From NCBI GenBank assembly GCA_021845505.1, contig JAJZVU010000013.1, forward strand, positions 1 through 64,000: DNA of 64,000 nt. The letters are read 5' to 3'. The notes below the pieces were generated by a model. It was not told where the DNA came from, searched no databases, and was given only the letters and a program-made list of their open reading frames with translations. This DNA is from Pseudomonadota bacterium (GTDB lineage: Bacteria > Pseudomonadota > Gammaproteobacteria > Burkholderiales > Burkholderiaceae_C). Of the stretch, positions 23,634-32,479 are shown in pieces. A program made the translations under genes and the position numbers. Each line of letters begins with the position of its first letter. Position 1 is the stretch's first letter.

Positions 23634-25802
23634 ATGTCTTCCACCTTCACCACCCTGAGCACCTCCGGTCTGCAACTGCGTCGCGGTTCGCGCGCGTGGC
23701 GCAGCGGGGTGGAACTGCTGTCGTCGATGCGCTTCGCCATCGCCCTGCTGGTGGTGGTGGCGATCGCCAGCATCATCGGCACCGTGCTGCAGCAGGGCGA
23801 GCCGCTGAACAACTACGTCGACCAGTTCGGGCCCTTCTGGACGGCCGTGTTCCACCGCCTGGACCTGTTCAACGTCTACAGCTCGTGGTGGTTCCTGCTG
23901 ATCATGGGCGTGCTGGTGGTGTCGACCACCTTGTGCCTGGTGCGCAACACGCCGAAGATCCTGGCCGACCTGAAGAGCTACAAGACCCATGTGCGCGAGC
24001 AGGCGCTGCGCTCGCTGCCCGATCGCGCCGAAGCCACGCTGGCGCTGCCGCGCGAGCGCATGGTGCAGCAGGTGCAGGCCGGGCTGCGCAGCCGCGGCTG
24101 GCGCATGCGGGTGCAGGAAACCCCGGGCGGCACGCTGGTCGCGGCCAAGACCGGCGGCCTCAACCGCCTGGGATACATCCTGGCGCACAGCGCCTTCGTG
24201 CTCATCTGCATCGGCGGGCTGCTGGACGGCGACATGATGATCCGGTTGCAGATGCTGCTGACCGGCAAGAAGCTGCTGACCAGCAACATGCAGATCGCCC
24301 AGGTGCCTCCGCAGTACGTGCTGTCGGTGCACAACCCCAGCTTCCGCGGCAACCTGCAGATCCCGGAAGGCGGCAAGTCCAATACCGCGGTGCTGACCAT
24401 CGGCGACGGCTCGGTGCTGCAGCCGCTGCCGTTCACCATCGCGCTGAAGAAATTCCGCGTCGACTACTACTCCACCGGCATGCCGCGGCTGTTCAAGAGC
24501 GACGTGCTGATCACCGACTCGCGTACCGGCAAGACCTTCCCCGCGGTGGTCAAGGTCAATGCCCCGCTGACCTACGATGGCGTGACCATCTTCCAGTCGG
24601 GGTTCCAGGACGGCGGGTCGCACCTGCAGCTCAAGGCGTGGCCGATGCGGGGTGCCGGCGACAAGCCCTTCGACCTGCGGGGCGATGTCGGCTCGTCGCG
24701 CCAGCTCAGCGACGGCCAGCAGTCGCTGACCCTGCAGTTGACCGGCTTCCGGGCGATCAACGTGGAAAACCTGCACGGCGCGCAACAGGCCCGCAAGCCG
24801 GCTTCCCGCGGGCTGCTGGCCACGCTGGAGCACCACATGGGCGCCGCGGTGAGCGAGAACCCCAGCGACCGCCCGACCAACGTCGGCCCGGCGGTGATCT
24901 ACAAGCTGCGCAACTCCGCCGGGCAGGCCGACGAATTCTTCAACTACATGCTGCCGATGCAGCTCGGCGGCATGTCGATGTTCGTCGCCGGAGAACGCAG
25001 CGAAGTGGGCGGGCAGTACCGCTACCTGCGCATCCCGGCCGATTCGCAAGGCCGCATCGACGGCTGGATGCGCCTGCGCGGCGCGCTGCAGGATCCGAAG
25101 CTGCGTGCCGAGGCCGTCGACGCCTACGTGCGCGACGCGCTGCCTGCCGGCGTTTCGCCGACCCTGGCGCAGCAACTGCGCGAGACGGCCGGGCGCACGC
25201 TGGACGTGTTCGCCGGCGACATTCCCCGCGATCCGCGCACCGGCAAGCCCATGCTGAGCTCGCCCGGCGGCCTGCCGGCGCTGGCCGAATTCCTCCAGCA
25301 CAACGTTCCCAAGGCCCAGCTCACCAAGGCGTCGAAGGTGTTCATCGAGGTGCTCAACGGCACGCTGTGGCAGCTCTGGCAGGTCGCGCGCCAGCAGGCC
25401 GGGCAGCCGCCGGCGAAGGCCGATGCAGCCGACCAGCGTTTTTTCAACGCCGCGGTGCTGGCGCTGTCCGACTCGATGTTCTACCCGGCGCCGCTGTACA
25501 TGCAGCTGACCGGTTTCAAGCAGGTCGAGGCCAGCGTGTTCCAGGTGGCGCGCGCTCCGGGCAAGGTCATCGTGTACTTCGGCGCCGGGCTGCTCATCCT
25601 GGGCGTGTTCACCATGCTCTACATCCGCGAGCGCCGGGCCTGGTTCCTGGTCAAGGACGACCCGGAGCAGGGCAGCCAGACCCTGATGGCAATGAGTACG
25701 AATCGACGGACAATCGATTTCGAGCGTGAATTCGGCGCTCTGCGGGACGCCCTCCTGCAGTCCCCGGGCGGCAAGCCCGGGGGCGGCGCCGACCCAACCT
25801 GA
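23634..25802 (+). CDS. resB: Cytochrome c biogenesis protein ResB (Ccs1)
   Basis: 722 aa, one half of the system II haem exporter/ligase for periplasmic cytochromes c. Three N-terminal membrane segments (~30-50, ~80-100, ~170-190), a large periplasmic domain (~200-630) with the ResB core VDYYSTGMPRLFKSDVLITDSRTGK, and a final membrane segment (~640-660) followed by YIRERRAWFLV. It extends into a charged cytoplasmic tail. Immediately upstream of its partner ccsA (14-bp gap), so the complex is made from one mRNA. Confidence 0.95.
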   Translation: MSSTFTTLSTSGLQLRRGSRAWRSGVELLSSMRFAIALLVVVAIASIIGTVLQQGEPLNNYVDQFGPFWTAVFHRLDLFNVYSSWWFLLIMGVLVVSTTLCLVRNTPKILADLKSYKTHVREQALRSLPDRAEATLALPRERMVQQVQAGLRSRGWRMRVQETPGGTLVAAKTGGLNRLGYILAHSAFVLICIGGLLDGDMMIRLQMLLTGKKLLTSNMQIAQVPPQYVLSVHNPSFRGNLQIPEGGKSNTAVLTIGDGSVLQPLPFTIALKKFRVDYYSTGMPRLFKSDVLITDSRTGKTFPAVVKVNAPLTYDGVTIFQSGFQDGGSHLQLKAWPMRGAGDKPFDLRGDVGSSRQLSDGQQSLTLQLTGFRAINVENLHGAQQARKPASRGLLATLEHHMGAAVSENPSDRPTNVGPAVIYKLRNSAGQADEFFNYMLPMQLGGMSMFVAGERSEVGGQYRYLRIPADSQGRIDGWMRLRGALQDPKLRAEAVDAYVRDALPAGVSPTLAQQLRETAGRTLDVFAGDIPRDPRTGKPMLSSPGGLPALAEFLQHNVPKAQLTKASKVFIEVLNGTLWQLWQVARQQAGQPPAKADAADQRFFNAAVLALSDSMFYPAPLYMQLTGFKQVEASVFQVARAPGKVIVYFGAGLLILGVFTMLYIRERRAWFLVKDDPEQGSQTLMAMSTNRRTIDFEREFGALRDALLQSPGGKPGGGADPT

Positions 25803-25816
25803 GAAGGACCCGAGCG

Positions 25817-27229
25817 ATGGAACTGACAAGCAAGCACCCGGTCATCGACCTCGATGGCGTCAAGCCCGAGCCCACGCAGTCCGGCCCGCTGGCCTACCTG
25901 CGCCGCCGTAGCGTCTACGACTGGGTCTACCTGGCCTTGATCGCAGGCGGAGACGGCTACGTGCTGCACCGCTTCGGCGCGTCGATGGGCTACTGGGTGC
26001 AACTCATCCTGCTCGGCGCCACCACGGCCTTGCTGCTGCTGGGCTGGGGCTGGGGGGCGATCCGCAACCTGGCGGTCGCGGTGGCCGCGCTGTCGCTGCT
26101 GGGAATCAGCCAGTACTACGGCCCCGGCGGGGTCGCGGTGCTGGCGCGTGGCGACCAGAATTTCCTGCTCAAGTTCTTCCTGTCCAGCCAGACCGCGATC
26201 CTCTGGATGGCCCTGCTGATCTTCCTGTCGACCGCGAGCTACTGGGTGGGCATGTTCAGCAAGGCCGGCGCTTCCACCGATGGCACGATGGTGCGCGATG
26301 CCTCGGGCTGGCAGTCGAACTTCCCGCAGTACTTCGGGTCGCGGCTGGCGTGGGTCGCGGTGACCATGGCGCTGACCGGCACGATGATGCGCTGGTTCGA
26401 GAGCTACCTGGTCGGCCCCGACGTCGGGCACATCCCGCTGTCGAACCTGTACGAAGTGTTCGTGCTGTTCTCCTGGCTGACCACCACCCTGTACCTGTAT
26501 TTCGAGCACAAGTACCGCACCCGTTCGATGGGCGCCTTCGCGATGCTGATCGTCAGCGCCGCGGTGGGCTTCCTGCTGTGGTTCAGCCTGGTGCAGGGGC
26601 AGTCGCAGATCGAGCCGCTGGTTCCCGCGCTGCAGAGCTGGTGGATGAAGCTCCACGTTCCGGCGAACTTCGTCGGCTACGGCTGTTTTTCGATCGCCGC
26701 GATGATCGGCTTCGCGTACCTGGTGAAAGTCAACGGCCAGGAAAGCTCGTGGTGGAAGCTGGCTCCCCTGTGGTTGCTGGGCTTCGTGATGTTCTTCGAG
26801 CCGCTGGTGTTCCGCCAGGGCGGGATTTCCGAATACTGGGGCGTGTTCGCCGGAGTCTCCGCGCTGGCCGTGGGGGGGATCCTGTACGGCCGTCGCCGCA
26901 TCGCCGCCCACCTGCCTGCGCTCGACGTCATGGACGACGTGATGTACAAGGCGATCGCCATCGGATTCACCTTCTTCACCATCGCGACCATCCTGGGAGC
27001 GCTGTGGGCGGCGCAGGCCTGGGGCGGCTACTGGAGCTGGGACCCGAAGGAAACCTGGGCGCTGATCGTCTGGCTGAACTACGCGGCCTGGCTGCACCTG
27101 CGGCTGATGAAGGGACTGCGCGGCCAGGTCGCCGCCTGGTGGGCGCTGACCGGGCTGCTGGTCACGACCTTCGCCTTCCTCGGCGTGAACATGTTCCTCT
27201 CCGGCCTGCATTCCTACGGCAAGCTCTGA
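25817..27229 (+). CDS. ccsA: Cytochrome c biogenesis protein CcsA (ResC), haem-handling
   Basis: 470 aa, polytopic. It contains the WWD-type haem-handling motif WGGYWSWDPKETWALIVWLNYAAW near residue 400 and flanking histidines (MKLHVPANFVGYG, AAWLHLRLMKG) used to present haem at the periplasmic face. Together with ResB it attaches haem to CxxCH sites of apocytochromes c. The start is ATG 25817 with GAGAAGG upstream; the N-terminal ~20 residues are cytoplasmic. It ends 40 bp before a strong terminator. Confidence 0.95.
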   Translation: MELTSKHPVIDLDGVKPEPTQSGPLAYLRRRSVYDWVYLALIAGGDGYVLHRFGASMGYWVQLILLGATTALLLLGWGWGAIRNLAVAVAALSLLGISQYYGPGGVAVLARGDQNFLLKFFLSSQTAILWMALLIFLSTASYWVGMFSKAGASTDGTMVRDASGWQSNFPQYFGSRLAWVAVTMALTGTMMRWFESYLVGPDVGHIPLSNLYEVFVLFSWLTTTLYLYFEHKYRTRSMGAFAMLIVSAAVGFLLWFSLVQGQSQIEPLVPALQSWWMKLHVPANFVGYGCFSIAAMIGFAYLVKVNGQESSWWKLAPLWLLGFVMFFEPLVFRQGGISEYWGVFAGVSALAVGGILYGRRRIAAHLPALDVMDDVMYKAIAIGFTFFTIATILGALWAAQAWGGYWSWDPKETWALIVWLNYAAWLHLRLMKGLRGQVAAWWALTGLLVTTFAFLGVNMFLSGLHSYGKL

Positions 27230-27268
27230 CGCGGGACGGGGCTCGGCCCCGGGCTGTCGCAACCCCGA

Positions 27269-27294
27269 AGGCCCGCGCGTGCGCGGGCCTTTGT
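27269..27294 (+). terminator. Rho-independent terminator of resB-ccsA
   Basis: AGGCCCGCGC pairs with GCGCGGGCCT (27269-27290), then TTGT. The stem nearly equals that of the groESL terminator. The T run doubles as the start of a possible promoter for msrPQ. Confidence 0.8.
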
Positions 27295-27318
27295 ACTGGG
27301 CGCGGGGCCTAATACTTA
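27291..27318 (+). promoter_or_regulatory. Candidate promoter of msrPQ
   Basis: TTGTAC (27291-27296), 16-bp spacer, TACTTA (27313-27318), overlapping the preceding terminator's T run. It gives a leader of ~110 nt. Moderate match only; an alternative sigma factor is possible. Confidence 0.4.
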
Positions 27319-27436
27319 TGCTGGCTGTAGGGTTGAAATCCCGACGCTAAGGTTCCAGCGCGACGACCGGGCCGGCCGGCACGCCGGCCTGGCGGCGGCA
27401 TCCGGCAGCGCCGGGCACGCTCGAGGAGCACAGGTC

Positions 27437-28420
27437 ATGAACAAGTGGCAACAGCAGGGTTTCGAACATCCGGTGCCGTCGGACATCACCCCGCAGACGG
27501 TGTACCGCGCGCGCCGCGCGCTGCTCGGCGCGGCCGGCGCGGGCGCGCTGGCCGCGATGCTGCCGCAGGCGCGGGCGCTGGAAGTGGCGCCGCAGGGCCG
27601 GCTGCCGCGCCTGGCAGCCGAGCGCAACGCCGAGTACTCGACTTCGGAAAAGCGCACTCCGTACGACGACGTCACCACCTACAACAACTTTTACGAATTC
27701 GGCACCAGCAAGAGCGCCCCGGCGCGCAATTCCGGCAGCCTGCGCACCCGGCCGTGGAGCGTGGTCGTCGAAGGCGAGGTGCAGCGCCCGCGCACGTTTT
27801 CGATCGAGGAACTGCTGCGCCTGGCGCCGATGCAGGAGCGCATCTATCGCCACCGCTGTGTCGAAGGCTGGTCGATGGTGATCCCCTGGATCGGCTATCC
27901 GCTGTCGGCGCTGCTGGAGCGGGTGCAGCCGACCTCGGCTGCGCGCTTCGTCGAGTTCATCACCCTGCACGATCCGGCGCAGATGCCGGGCCAGAACTCG
28001 TCGATCCTGCAGTGGCCCTACCTGGAGGGCTTGCGGATCGACGAGGCGATGCATCCGCTGACCCTGCTGAGCTTCGGGCTGTACGGCGAAGTGCTGCCGA
28101 ACCAGGACGGCGCCCCGCTGCGCATGGTGATCCCGTGGAAATACGGCTTCAAGGGAGGCAAGTCCATCGTGCGCATCCGTCTGGTGCGCAAGCAGCCGCT
28201 GACCTCGTGGATGCGCGCCGCGCCCAACTGGTACGGCTTCTATTCCAATGTCAATCCCGAGGTCAGTCCGCAGGACTGGAGCCAGGCCTACGAGCGGCGC
28301 ATCGGCCAGGGCTCGTTCGGCGGGTTGTTCACTCCGCGCATCCCGACCCGGCTGTTCAACGGCTACGGCGAACAGGTGGCGTACCTGTACAAGGGCATGA
28401 ACCTGGTGAAGGACTTCTGA
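27437..28420 (+). CDS. msrP: Periplasmic methionine sulfoxide reductase catalytic subunit MsrP (YedY)
   Basis: 327 aa molybdopterin enzyme that repairs oxidised methionines in envelope proteins. A Tat signal is seen (RARRALLGAAGAGALAAML, twin Arg at R26-R27, cleavage near ARA-LEV). The Mo-ligating cysteine is C141 in YRHRCVEGWSMVIPW, and GFKGGKSIVRIRLV near 240 is the cofactor-binding region. Exported folded through Tat. It is followed one base later by msrQ, its haem-b quinol-oxidising membrane partner, forming a complete system. Confidence 0.96.
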   Translation: MNKWQQQGFEHPVPSDITPQTVYRARRALLGAAGAGALAAMLPQARALEVAPQGRLPRLAAERNAEYSTSEKRTPYDDVTTYNNFYEFGTSKSAPARNSGSLRTRPWSVVVEGEVQRPRTFSIEELLRLAPMQERIYRHRCVEGWSMVIPWIGYPLSALLERVQPTSAARFVEFITLHDPAQMPGQNSSILQWPYLEGLRIDEAMHPLTLLSFGLYGEVLPNQDGAPLRMVIPWKYGFKGGKSIVRIRLVRKQPLTSWMRAAPNWYGFYSNVNPEVSPQDWSQAYERRIGQGSFGGLFTPRIPTRLFNGYGEQVAYLYKGMNLVKDF

Positions 28421-28421
28421 C

Positions 28422-29102
28422 ATGAACGCGCCGGCCCGCGGCGCCGCGGCGCGCGCGTCGCAGCGGCCGCTGGCTCCGGCCGCGCGGCTGCGCCGCGCGT
28501 TGCTGGCGTCGCCGGCGAGCAAGCCGGTGGTGTTCGTGCTGGCGCTGACTCCGCTGGGCGTGCTGGTCTGGCGCGGGCTGAGCATGCGCCTGGGCGCCAA
28601 CCCGGAGCAGGCGGTGATCTGGACCACCGGGCTGTGGGCGTTGCGCCTGCTGATGCTCACGCTGGCGGTCACCCCGTTGCGCCAGCTCAGCGGGTGGAGC
28701 GAACTGGCACGCTTTCGCCGCATGTTGGGGTTGTTCGCGCTGTTCTACGTGCTGTTGCACTTTTTCTGCTATTTCGCGCTGGTCAACGACTTCAGCTGGC
28801 GCCGGGTGCTGCAGGACGCCGCGATCCACCCCTTCGTGCTGGCCGGCTTCAGCGCGCTGCTGCTGTTGCTGCCTCTGGCGGCCACCTCGACCCAAGGCAT
28901 GATCCGTCGCCTGGGCGCGGCGCGCTGGCGGGCGCTGCACCGGCTGGTCTACCTGGTCGGGGTGCTGGCGGTGTTCCACTACTGGTGGGGCAAGCTGGCG
29001 AAGAACAACACCGCCGACCCCAAGGGCTACGCGCTGCTGCTGGCGCTGTTGCTGGGCTGGCGGCTGGCCTACGCGCTGCGGCGGCGGCTGCGGCGCGGCT
29101 GA
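28422..29102 (+). CDS. msrQ: Haem-binding membrane subunit MsrQ (YedZ)
   Basis: 226 aa, inner-membrane haem b protein passing electrons from quinols or flavin reductase to MsrP. Six membrane segments of the ferric-reductase-like fold. Haem-ligand histidines are in YVLLHFFCYF (~110), HPFVLAGF (~135) and RALHRLVYL...VFHYWW (~170-190). The start ATG follows the msrP stop by a single base. An N-terminal ~30-residue Ala/Arg-rich extension precedes the first membrane segment. Confidence 0.95.
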   Translation: MNAPARGAAARASQRPLAPAARLRRALLASPASKPVVFVLALTPLGVLVWRGLSMRLGANPEQAVIWTTGLWALRLLMLTLAVTPLRQLSGWSELARFRRMLGLFALFYVLLHFFCYFALVNDFSWRRVLQDAAIHPFVLAGFSALLLLLPLAATSTQGMIRRLGAARWRALHRLVYLVGVLAVFHYWWGKLAKNNTADPKGYALLLALLLGWRLAYALRRRLRRG

Positions 29103-29132
29103 CGCGGCGCCCCGCGATCGATCCAGCGCCTG

Positions 29133-30434
29133 TCAGTCGGCCGGCAGGCCGCGTTCGCAGCGCAGCAGGTCGTCCAGGGTTTCGCGCTCGCGCACCAGGT
29201 GGGCCTGCCCGCCGTCGACCAGCACCTCGGCGGCACGCCCTCGGGTGTTGTAGTTGGAGGCCATCGCCATGCCGTAGGCGCCGGCCGACAGGATGGCCAG
29301 CACGTCGCCTTCGCGCAGGTCGAGCATGCGCTCGCGCCCCAGCCAGTCGCCCGATTCGCACACCGGGCCGACGATGTCGTAGCGCAGCGCATGGCCGGCT
29401 TCGCGCAGCACCGCCGGCTCGATGGCCTGCCAGGCCTCGTACAGCGCCGGGCGCATCAGGTCGTTCATCGCCGCGTCGACCACCGCGAAATGGCGCTCCA
29501 GCGTGCTCTTGAGGGTGATCGCGCGGCACAGCAGCACCCCGGAATTGCCCACCACCGAGCGCCCGGGCTCCACCAGCAGCGCGCGGTGCCCCTGGCCACG
29601 CGCGCGAAGGCGCTCGCTCAGCGCGGCGATCCACTCCCCGGGGGCGGGCGGGCTCTCGCCGGCGTAGCGGATGCCCAGTCCTCCGCCGAGGTCCAGATGG
29701 TGCAGCCGGATGCCGTCGTGCTCGATTTCGCGCACCAGTTCGAGCACCCGGTCCAGCGCGTCCAGGTAGGGATCGAGGGTGGTGATCTGCGAGCCGATGT
29801 GCACATCGATCCCCAGCACCCGCAGGTTGCGCAGTTGCGCGCAGCGGGCGTAGGCCTGGCGTGCCTGCGCCTGATCGATGCCGAACTTGCTGGTGCGCAG
29901 CCCGGTCGAAATGTAGGGATGGGTGCGCGGGTCGACGTCGGGGTTGACCCGCAGGCTGATCGGCGCCTGCACGCCGAGGCCTTCGGCCAGACGGTCGATG
30001 CGCTCGAGTTCGCTGGTCGACTCGACGTTGATGCACTGCACCCCGGCGCGCAGCGCGGCGAGGAGTTCGGCGTCGGTCTTGCCGACTCCCGAGAACACCA
30101 CCTTGTCGGCCGAACCCCCGGCGTCCAGTACCCGCGCGAGTTCACCGCCGGACACCACGTCGAAGCCCCAGCCGCGACGCTGCAGCAGTTGCAGGATGGC
30201 CTTGCTCGAGTTGGCCTTCACCGAATAGCGCAGCGCCAGCGGGTGGTCGCGCGCGGCGTCCTCGTATTGCCGCGCCGCCTGCTCGATGGCGGCGCGCGAA
30301 TACACATACAGCGGCGTGCCGAAACGCCGGGCCAGTTCGTCGGCGCGCAGCGCCTCGATCATCAGGGTGTCGCCGCGGCGGACGATGTGCGGATGCCCGG
30401 GCAGGGCGTCGACTGGGCGGGAAGGGTCGGACAT
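29133..30434 (-). CDS. lysA: Diaminopimelate decarboxylase
   Basis: 433 aa, fold-type III PLP enzyme performing the last step of lysine synthesis. PLP lysine K73 in YSVKANSS, HIGSQI (~205), glycine loop DLGGGLGIRY (~240), and the active-site cysteine in VGPVCESGDWLG (~355) from the partner subunit. ATG 30434 (MSDPSRP) is chosen because the longer frame to 30632 is Ala/Arg-rich noise overlapping lptM. It probably shares a transcript with lptM, 74 bp upstream. Confidence 0.96.
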   Translation of the reverse strand: MSDPSRPVDALPGHPHIVRRGDTLMIEALRADELARRFGTPLYVYSRAAIEQAARQYEDAARDHPLALRYSVKANSSKAILQLLQRRGWGFDVVSGGELARVLDAGGSADKVVFSGVGKTDAELLAALRAGVQCINVESTSELERIDRLAEGLGVQAPISLRVNPDVDPRTHPYISTGLRTSKFGIDQAQARQAYARCAQLRNLRVLGIDVHIGSQITTLDPYLDALDRVLELVREIEHDGIRLHHLDLGGGLGIRYAGESPPAPGEWIAALSERLRARGQGHRALLVEPGRSVVGNSGVLLCRAITLKSTLERHFAVVDAAMNDLMRPALYEAWQAIEPAVLREAGHALRYDIVGPVCESGDWLGRERMLDLREGDVLAILSAGAYGMAMASNYNTRGRAAEVLVDGGQAHLVRERETLDDLLRCERGLPAD

Positions 30435-30508
30435 GGAGGCGGGGAGCGGGAAAACGGGACTGGATCGGGCGCCGGCGCCGCGCTGCCGGGATGCCGCAGC
30501 GCGCTCGC

Positions 30509-30721
30509 TCAGCGCCCGCCGAGCCGGGGCGACTCGGGCTGCGCGGGTGTTGCGGGAGAGGCCGCGCTGGCCGGCCGTGCCGGCTTGGCTTGCGGCGGCA
30601 GATACAGCGGACCAGGCTGGCCGCAGCCGCACAGCGCGACGGTTGCGGCCAGCGCGGCCAAGCCAGCAGCCGCATGCCGCACAGGGCCGCGTCGGGCTCC
30701 TAGAATGCGCTGATCCGACAT
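30509..30721 (-). CDS. lptM: LptM-like small lipoprotein (YifL family)
   Basis: 70 aa. Signal peptide with lipobox LCGC (lipidated C33; C31 is an alternative), then QPGPLYLPP, the conserved GPLYLP motif of LptM, which helps mature the LptD/LptE LPS translocon by mimicking LPS. The tail is Ala/Pro-rich. Its position between lysA and cyaY matches betaproteobacteria and E. coli. TACACT (30729-30734, minus strand) ends 7 nt before the ATG, so the mRNA may be almost leaderless. Confidence 0.9.
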   Translation of the reverse strand: MSDQRILGARRGPVRHAAAGLAALAATVALCGCGQPGPLYLPPQAKPARPASAASPATPAQPESPRLGGR

Positions 30722-30793
30722 ATTTTCCAGTGTAGCAAGCGGGACCGTCGACGGGCCCCGCGACCCGATCGGGTCGATCACCCGGACTCGCCC

Positions 30794-31123
30794 ATGGACC
30801 ACCTTTCGCAATCGCAGTATCTGGATCTGGCCGAGCAGGCGCTGCGCGCGGTGGAAAGCGCCGCCGACGAGGCCGATGTCGATTCGCGGCGCGAAGGCTC
30901 GGTGCTGACCCTCGAACTCGACAATGCGGCGCAGGTGATCATCAACCTGCAGCCTCCGGTACAGGAGTTGTGGCTGGCGAGCAAGTCGGGGGCTTTCCAT
31001 TTTCGGTACAGCCAGGGCCGTTGGCTGGATACCCGCGAAGGCCGCAGTTTTGCCGAACTGCTGCAGCAGGCGATCGGCGACCAGGGCGGGCCGCGGCTGG
31101 TGCTGGCGGGGCTGGCTGGCTGA
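30794..31123 (+). CDS. cyaY: Iron-sulfur cluster assembly modulator CyaY (frataxin)
   Basis: 109 aa, the usual CyaY length. The acidic N-terminal helix (LAEQALRAVESAADEADVDSRREG) binds iron; the beta-sheet contains VIINLQPPVQELWLASKSGAFHF and the conserved W/G signature. It regulates IscS-IscU cluster assembly. Divergent from lptM across 72 bp. Confidence 0.95.
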   Translation: MDHLSQSQYLDLAEQALRAVESAADEADVDSRREGSVLTLELDNAAQVIINLQPPVQELWLASKSGAFHFRYSQGRWLDTREGRSFAELLQQAIGDQGGPRLVLAGLAG

Positions 31124-31399
31124 GGCCGGCGGGCCGCGCTGGCCCCCATCGACGCTGCGCTGCAGCGTGCGACTTGGGTATTTTGTAGGGGTTTTTCCGC
31201 TGTCAGCGGCGTATCCCCCCCCTGATTGCGTGGGTGATTTGCAACGAAAGCGCCCCGCAGGCCGGAAAAGTTCACGGTCTGCAAAATGGTTGTTGCTACG
31301 ATCTGGAACAAACGCCGGTTTTTAGGATGAGGCGCATTCCCGGGTCGCGGCGCGCACTTAGGGGCCAAAGCGGATGTTCTGGATCAACAGGGGGGCGAG
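31124..31399. other. 276-bp intergenic region between cyaY and pilM
   Basis: Visibly less GC-rich than its surroundings, with runs of T and C. No gene is seen. In Burkholderia and relatives ponA (penicillin-binding protein 1A) lies here, and no remnant is recognisable. TACGAT near 31298 might be the -10 of the pil operon, without a good -35. No sigma-54 -24/-12 pair is evident. Confidence 0.45.
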
Positions 31400-32479
31400 T
31401 TGTCCATCTTCAGCAGCTTATTCCGCAAGCGCTATGCGCCGCTGATGGGTTTGGACGTCAGCAGCTCCAGCGTGAAGTTGGTGGAGTTGGATCTCGACCA
31501 ACAGGGGCGCTATACCCTGGTGCGGGCGGCCATCGAGCCGCTGGAAAAAGGGGCGATCGTCGACGGCAACGTCGAGAAGCCCGATGACGTCGCCGATGCG
31601 GTGCGCCGGCTGATCAAGCGCAGCGGCACGCGTACCCGCGATGTCGCGCTGGCGCTGCCGTCGTCGGCGGTGATCAGCAAGAAGATCATCCTGCCCGGCG
31701 ATTTGCGCGACGAGGAGATCGAGGTCCAGGTCGAGAGCGAGGCCAACCAGTACATTCCGTTCGCGATCGAGGACGTGGCGCTGGACTTCTGCGTGCTGGG
31801 CCCCAGCCTGGGCTCGCCGGGAGACCAGGAGGTGCTGATCGCCGCGTCGCGCCGCGACAAGGTGCTCGAGCGCCAGGCCATCGCCGAAGCGGCCGGACTG
31901 AAACCCCAGATCCTCGACATCGACGCCTTCGCGTCGCGGCTGGCGGCCGGCCGGCTGATCGAGCGCCTGCCGCGAGGCGGCCACGACCTGCTGGTCGCGA
32001 TGTTCGAGATCGGCGCCTCCAGCACTTCGATGCAGGTGCTGCGCAACGGCGAGACCCTGTACGACCGCGACCAGACCTTCGGCGGCCAGCAACTCACCCA
32101 GGCGATCGCCCGGCACTACGGCTTCTCCCAGGAGGAGGCCGAGGCGAAGAAGCGCAATGCCGACCTGCCCGACGACTACAACGCCCAGGTGCTCGAGCCC
32201 TTCGTCGCGGGCATGGCGCAGGAAGTCACCCGCGCGCTGCAGTTCTTCTTCCGCGCCACGCCCAACAGCAAGGTCGACTACATCCTGCTGGCCGGCGGAA
32301 CCGCGGCATTGGCCGGCCTGGTCGAGCGCATCACCGAATTGACCTCGACCGCCTGCCTGGTCCTCAACCCCTTCGAGGGCATGGCGATAGGTTCCGAGGT
32401 GCGGGAGAAGAAGCTGCGGCTGCAGGCCCCCAGCTACCTCACCAGTTGCGGTCTGGCCATGCGCAGGTTCCTGCAATGA
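31400..32479 (+). CDS. pilM: Type IV pilus inner-membrane platform protein PilM
   Basis: 359 aa, actin-like cytoplasmic ATPase fold that binds the PilN N-terminus. Conserved opening FRKRYAPLMGLDVSSSSVKLVEL and the phosphate-binding DG-type loops (EIGASSTSMQVL; LAGGTAALAGL). The start codon is TTG 31400 with a GGGGGCG ribosome-binding site just upstream; no ATG fits. First gene of pilMNOPQ; its stop overlaps the pilN ATG. Confidence 0.95.
   Translation: MSIFSSLFRKRYAPLMGLDVSSSSVKLVELDLDQQGRYTLVRAAIEPLEKGAIVDGNVEKPDDVADAVRRLIKRSGTRTRDVALALPSSAVISKKIILPGDLRDEEIEVQVESEANQYIPFAIEDVALDFCVLGPSLGSPGDQEVLIAASRRDKVLERQAIAEAAGLKPQILDIDAFASRLAAGRLIERLPRGGHDLLVAMFEIGASSTSMQVLRNGETLYDRDQTFGGQQLTQAIARHYGFSQEEAEAKKRNADLPDDYNAQVLEPFVAGMAQEVTRALQFFFRATPNSKVDYILLAGGTAALAGLVERITELTSTACLVLNPFEGMAIGSEVREKKLRLQAPSYLTSCGLAMRRFLQ

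Noticed and set aside
22456-27294. The near-identical hairpins after groEL and ccsA as a dispersed mobile repeat
   Set aside because: Both are ordinary terminators with GC-rich stems and T runs; two similar GC palindromes in such a genome are not surprising.
27301-27420. A riboswitch in the msrP leader
   Set aside because: The ~110-nt leader shows no recognisable aptamer core or terminator/antiterminator pair.
31280-31310. A sigma-54 promoter for the pil operon
   Set aside because: No GG/GC pair with the required -24/-12 spacing could be found.
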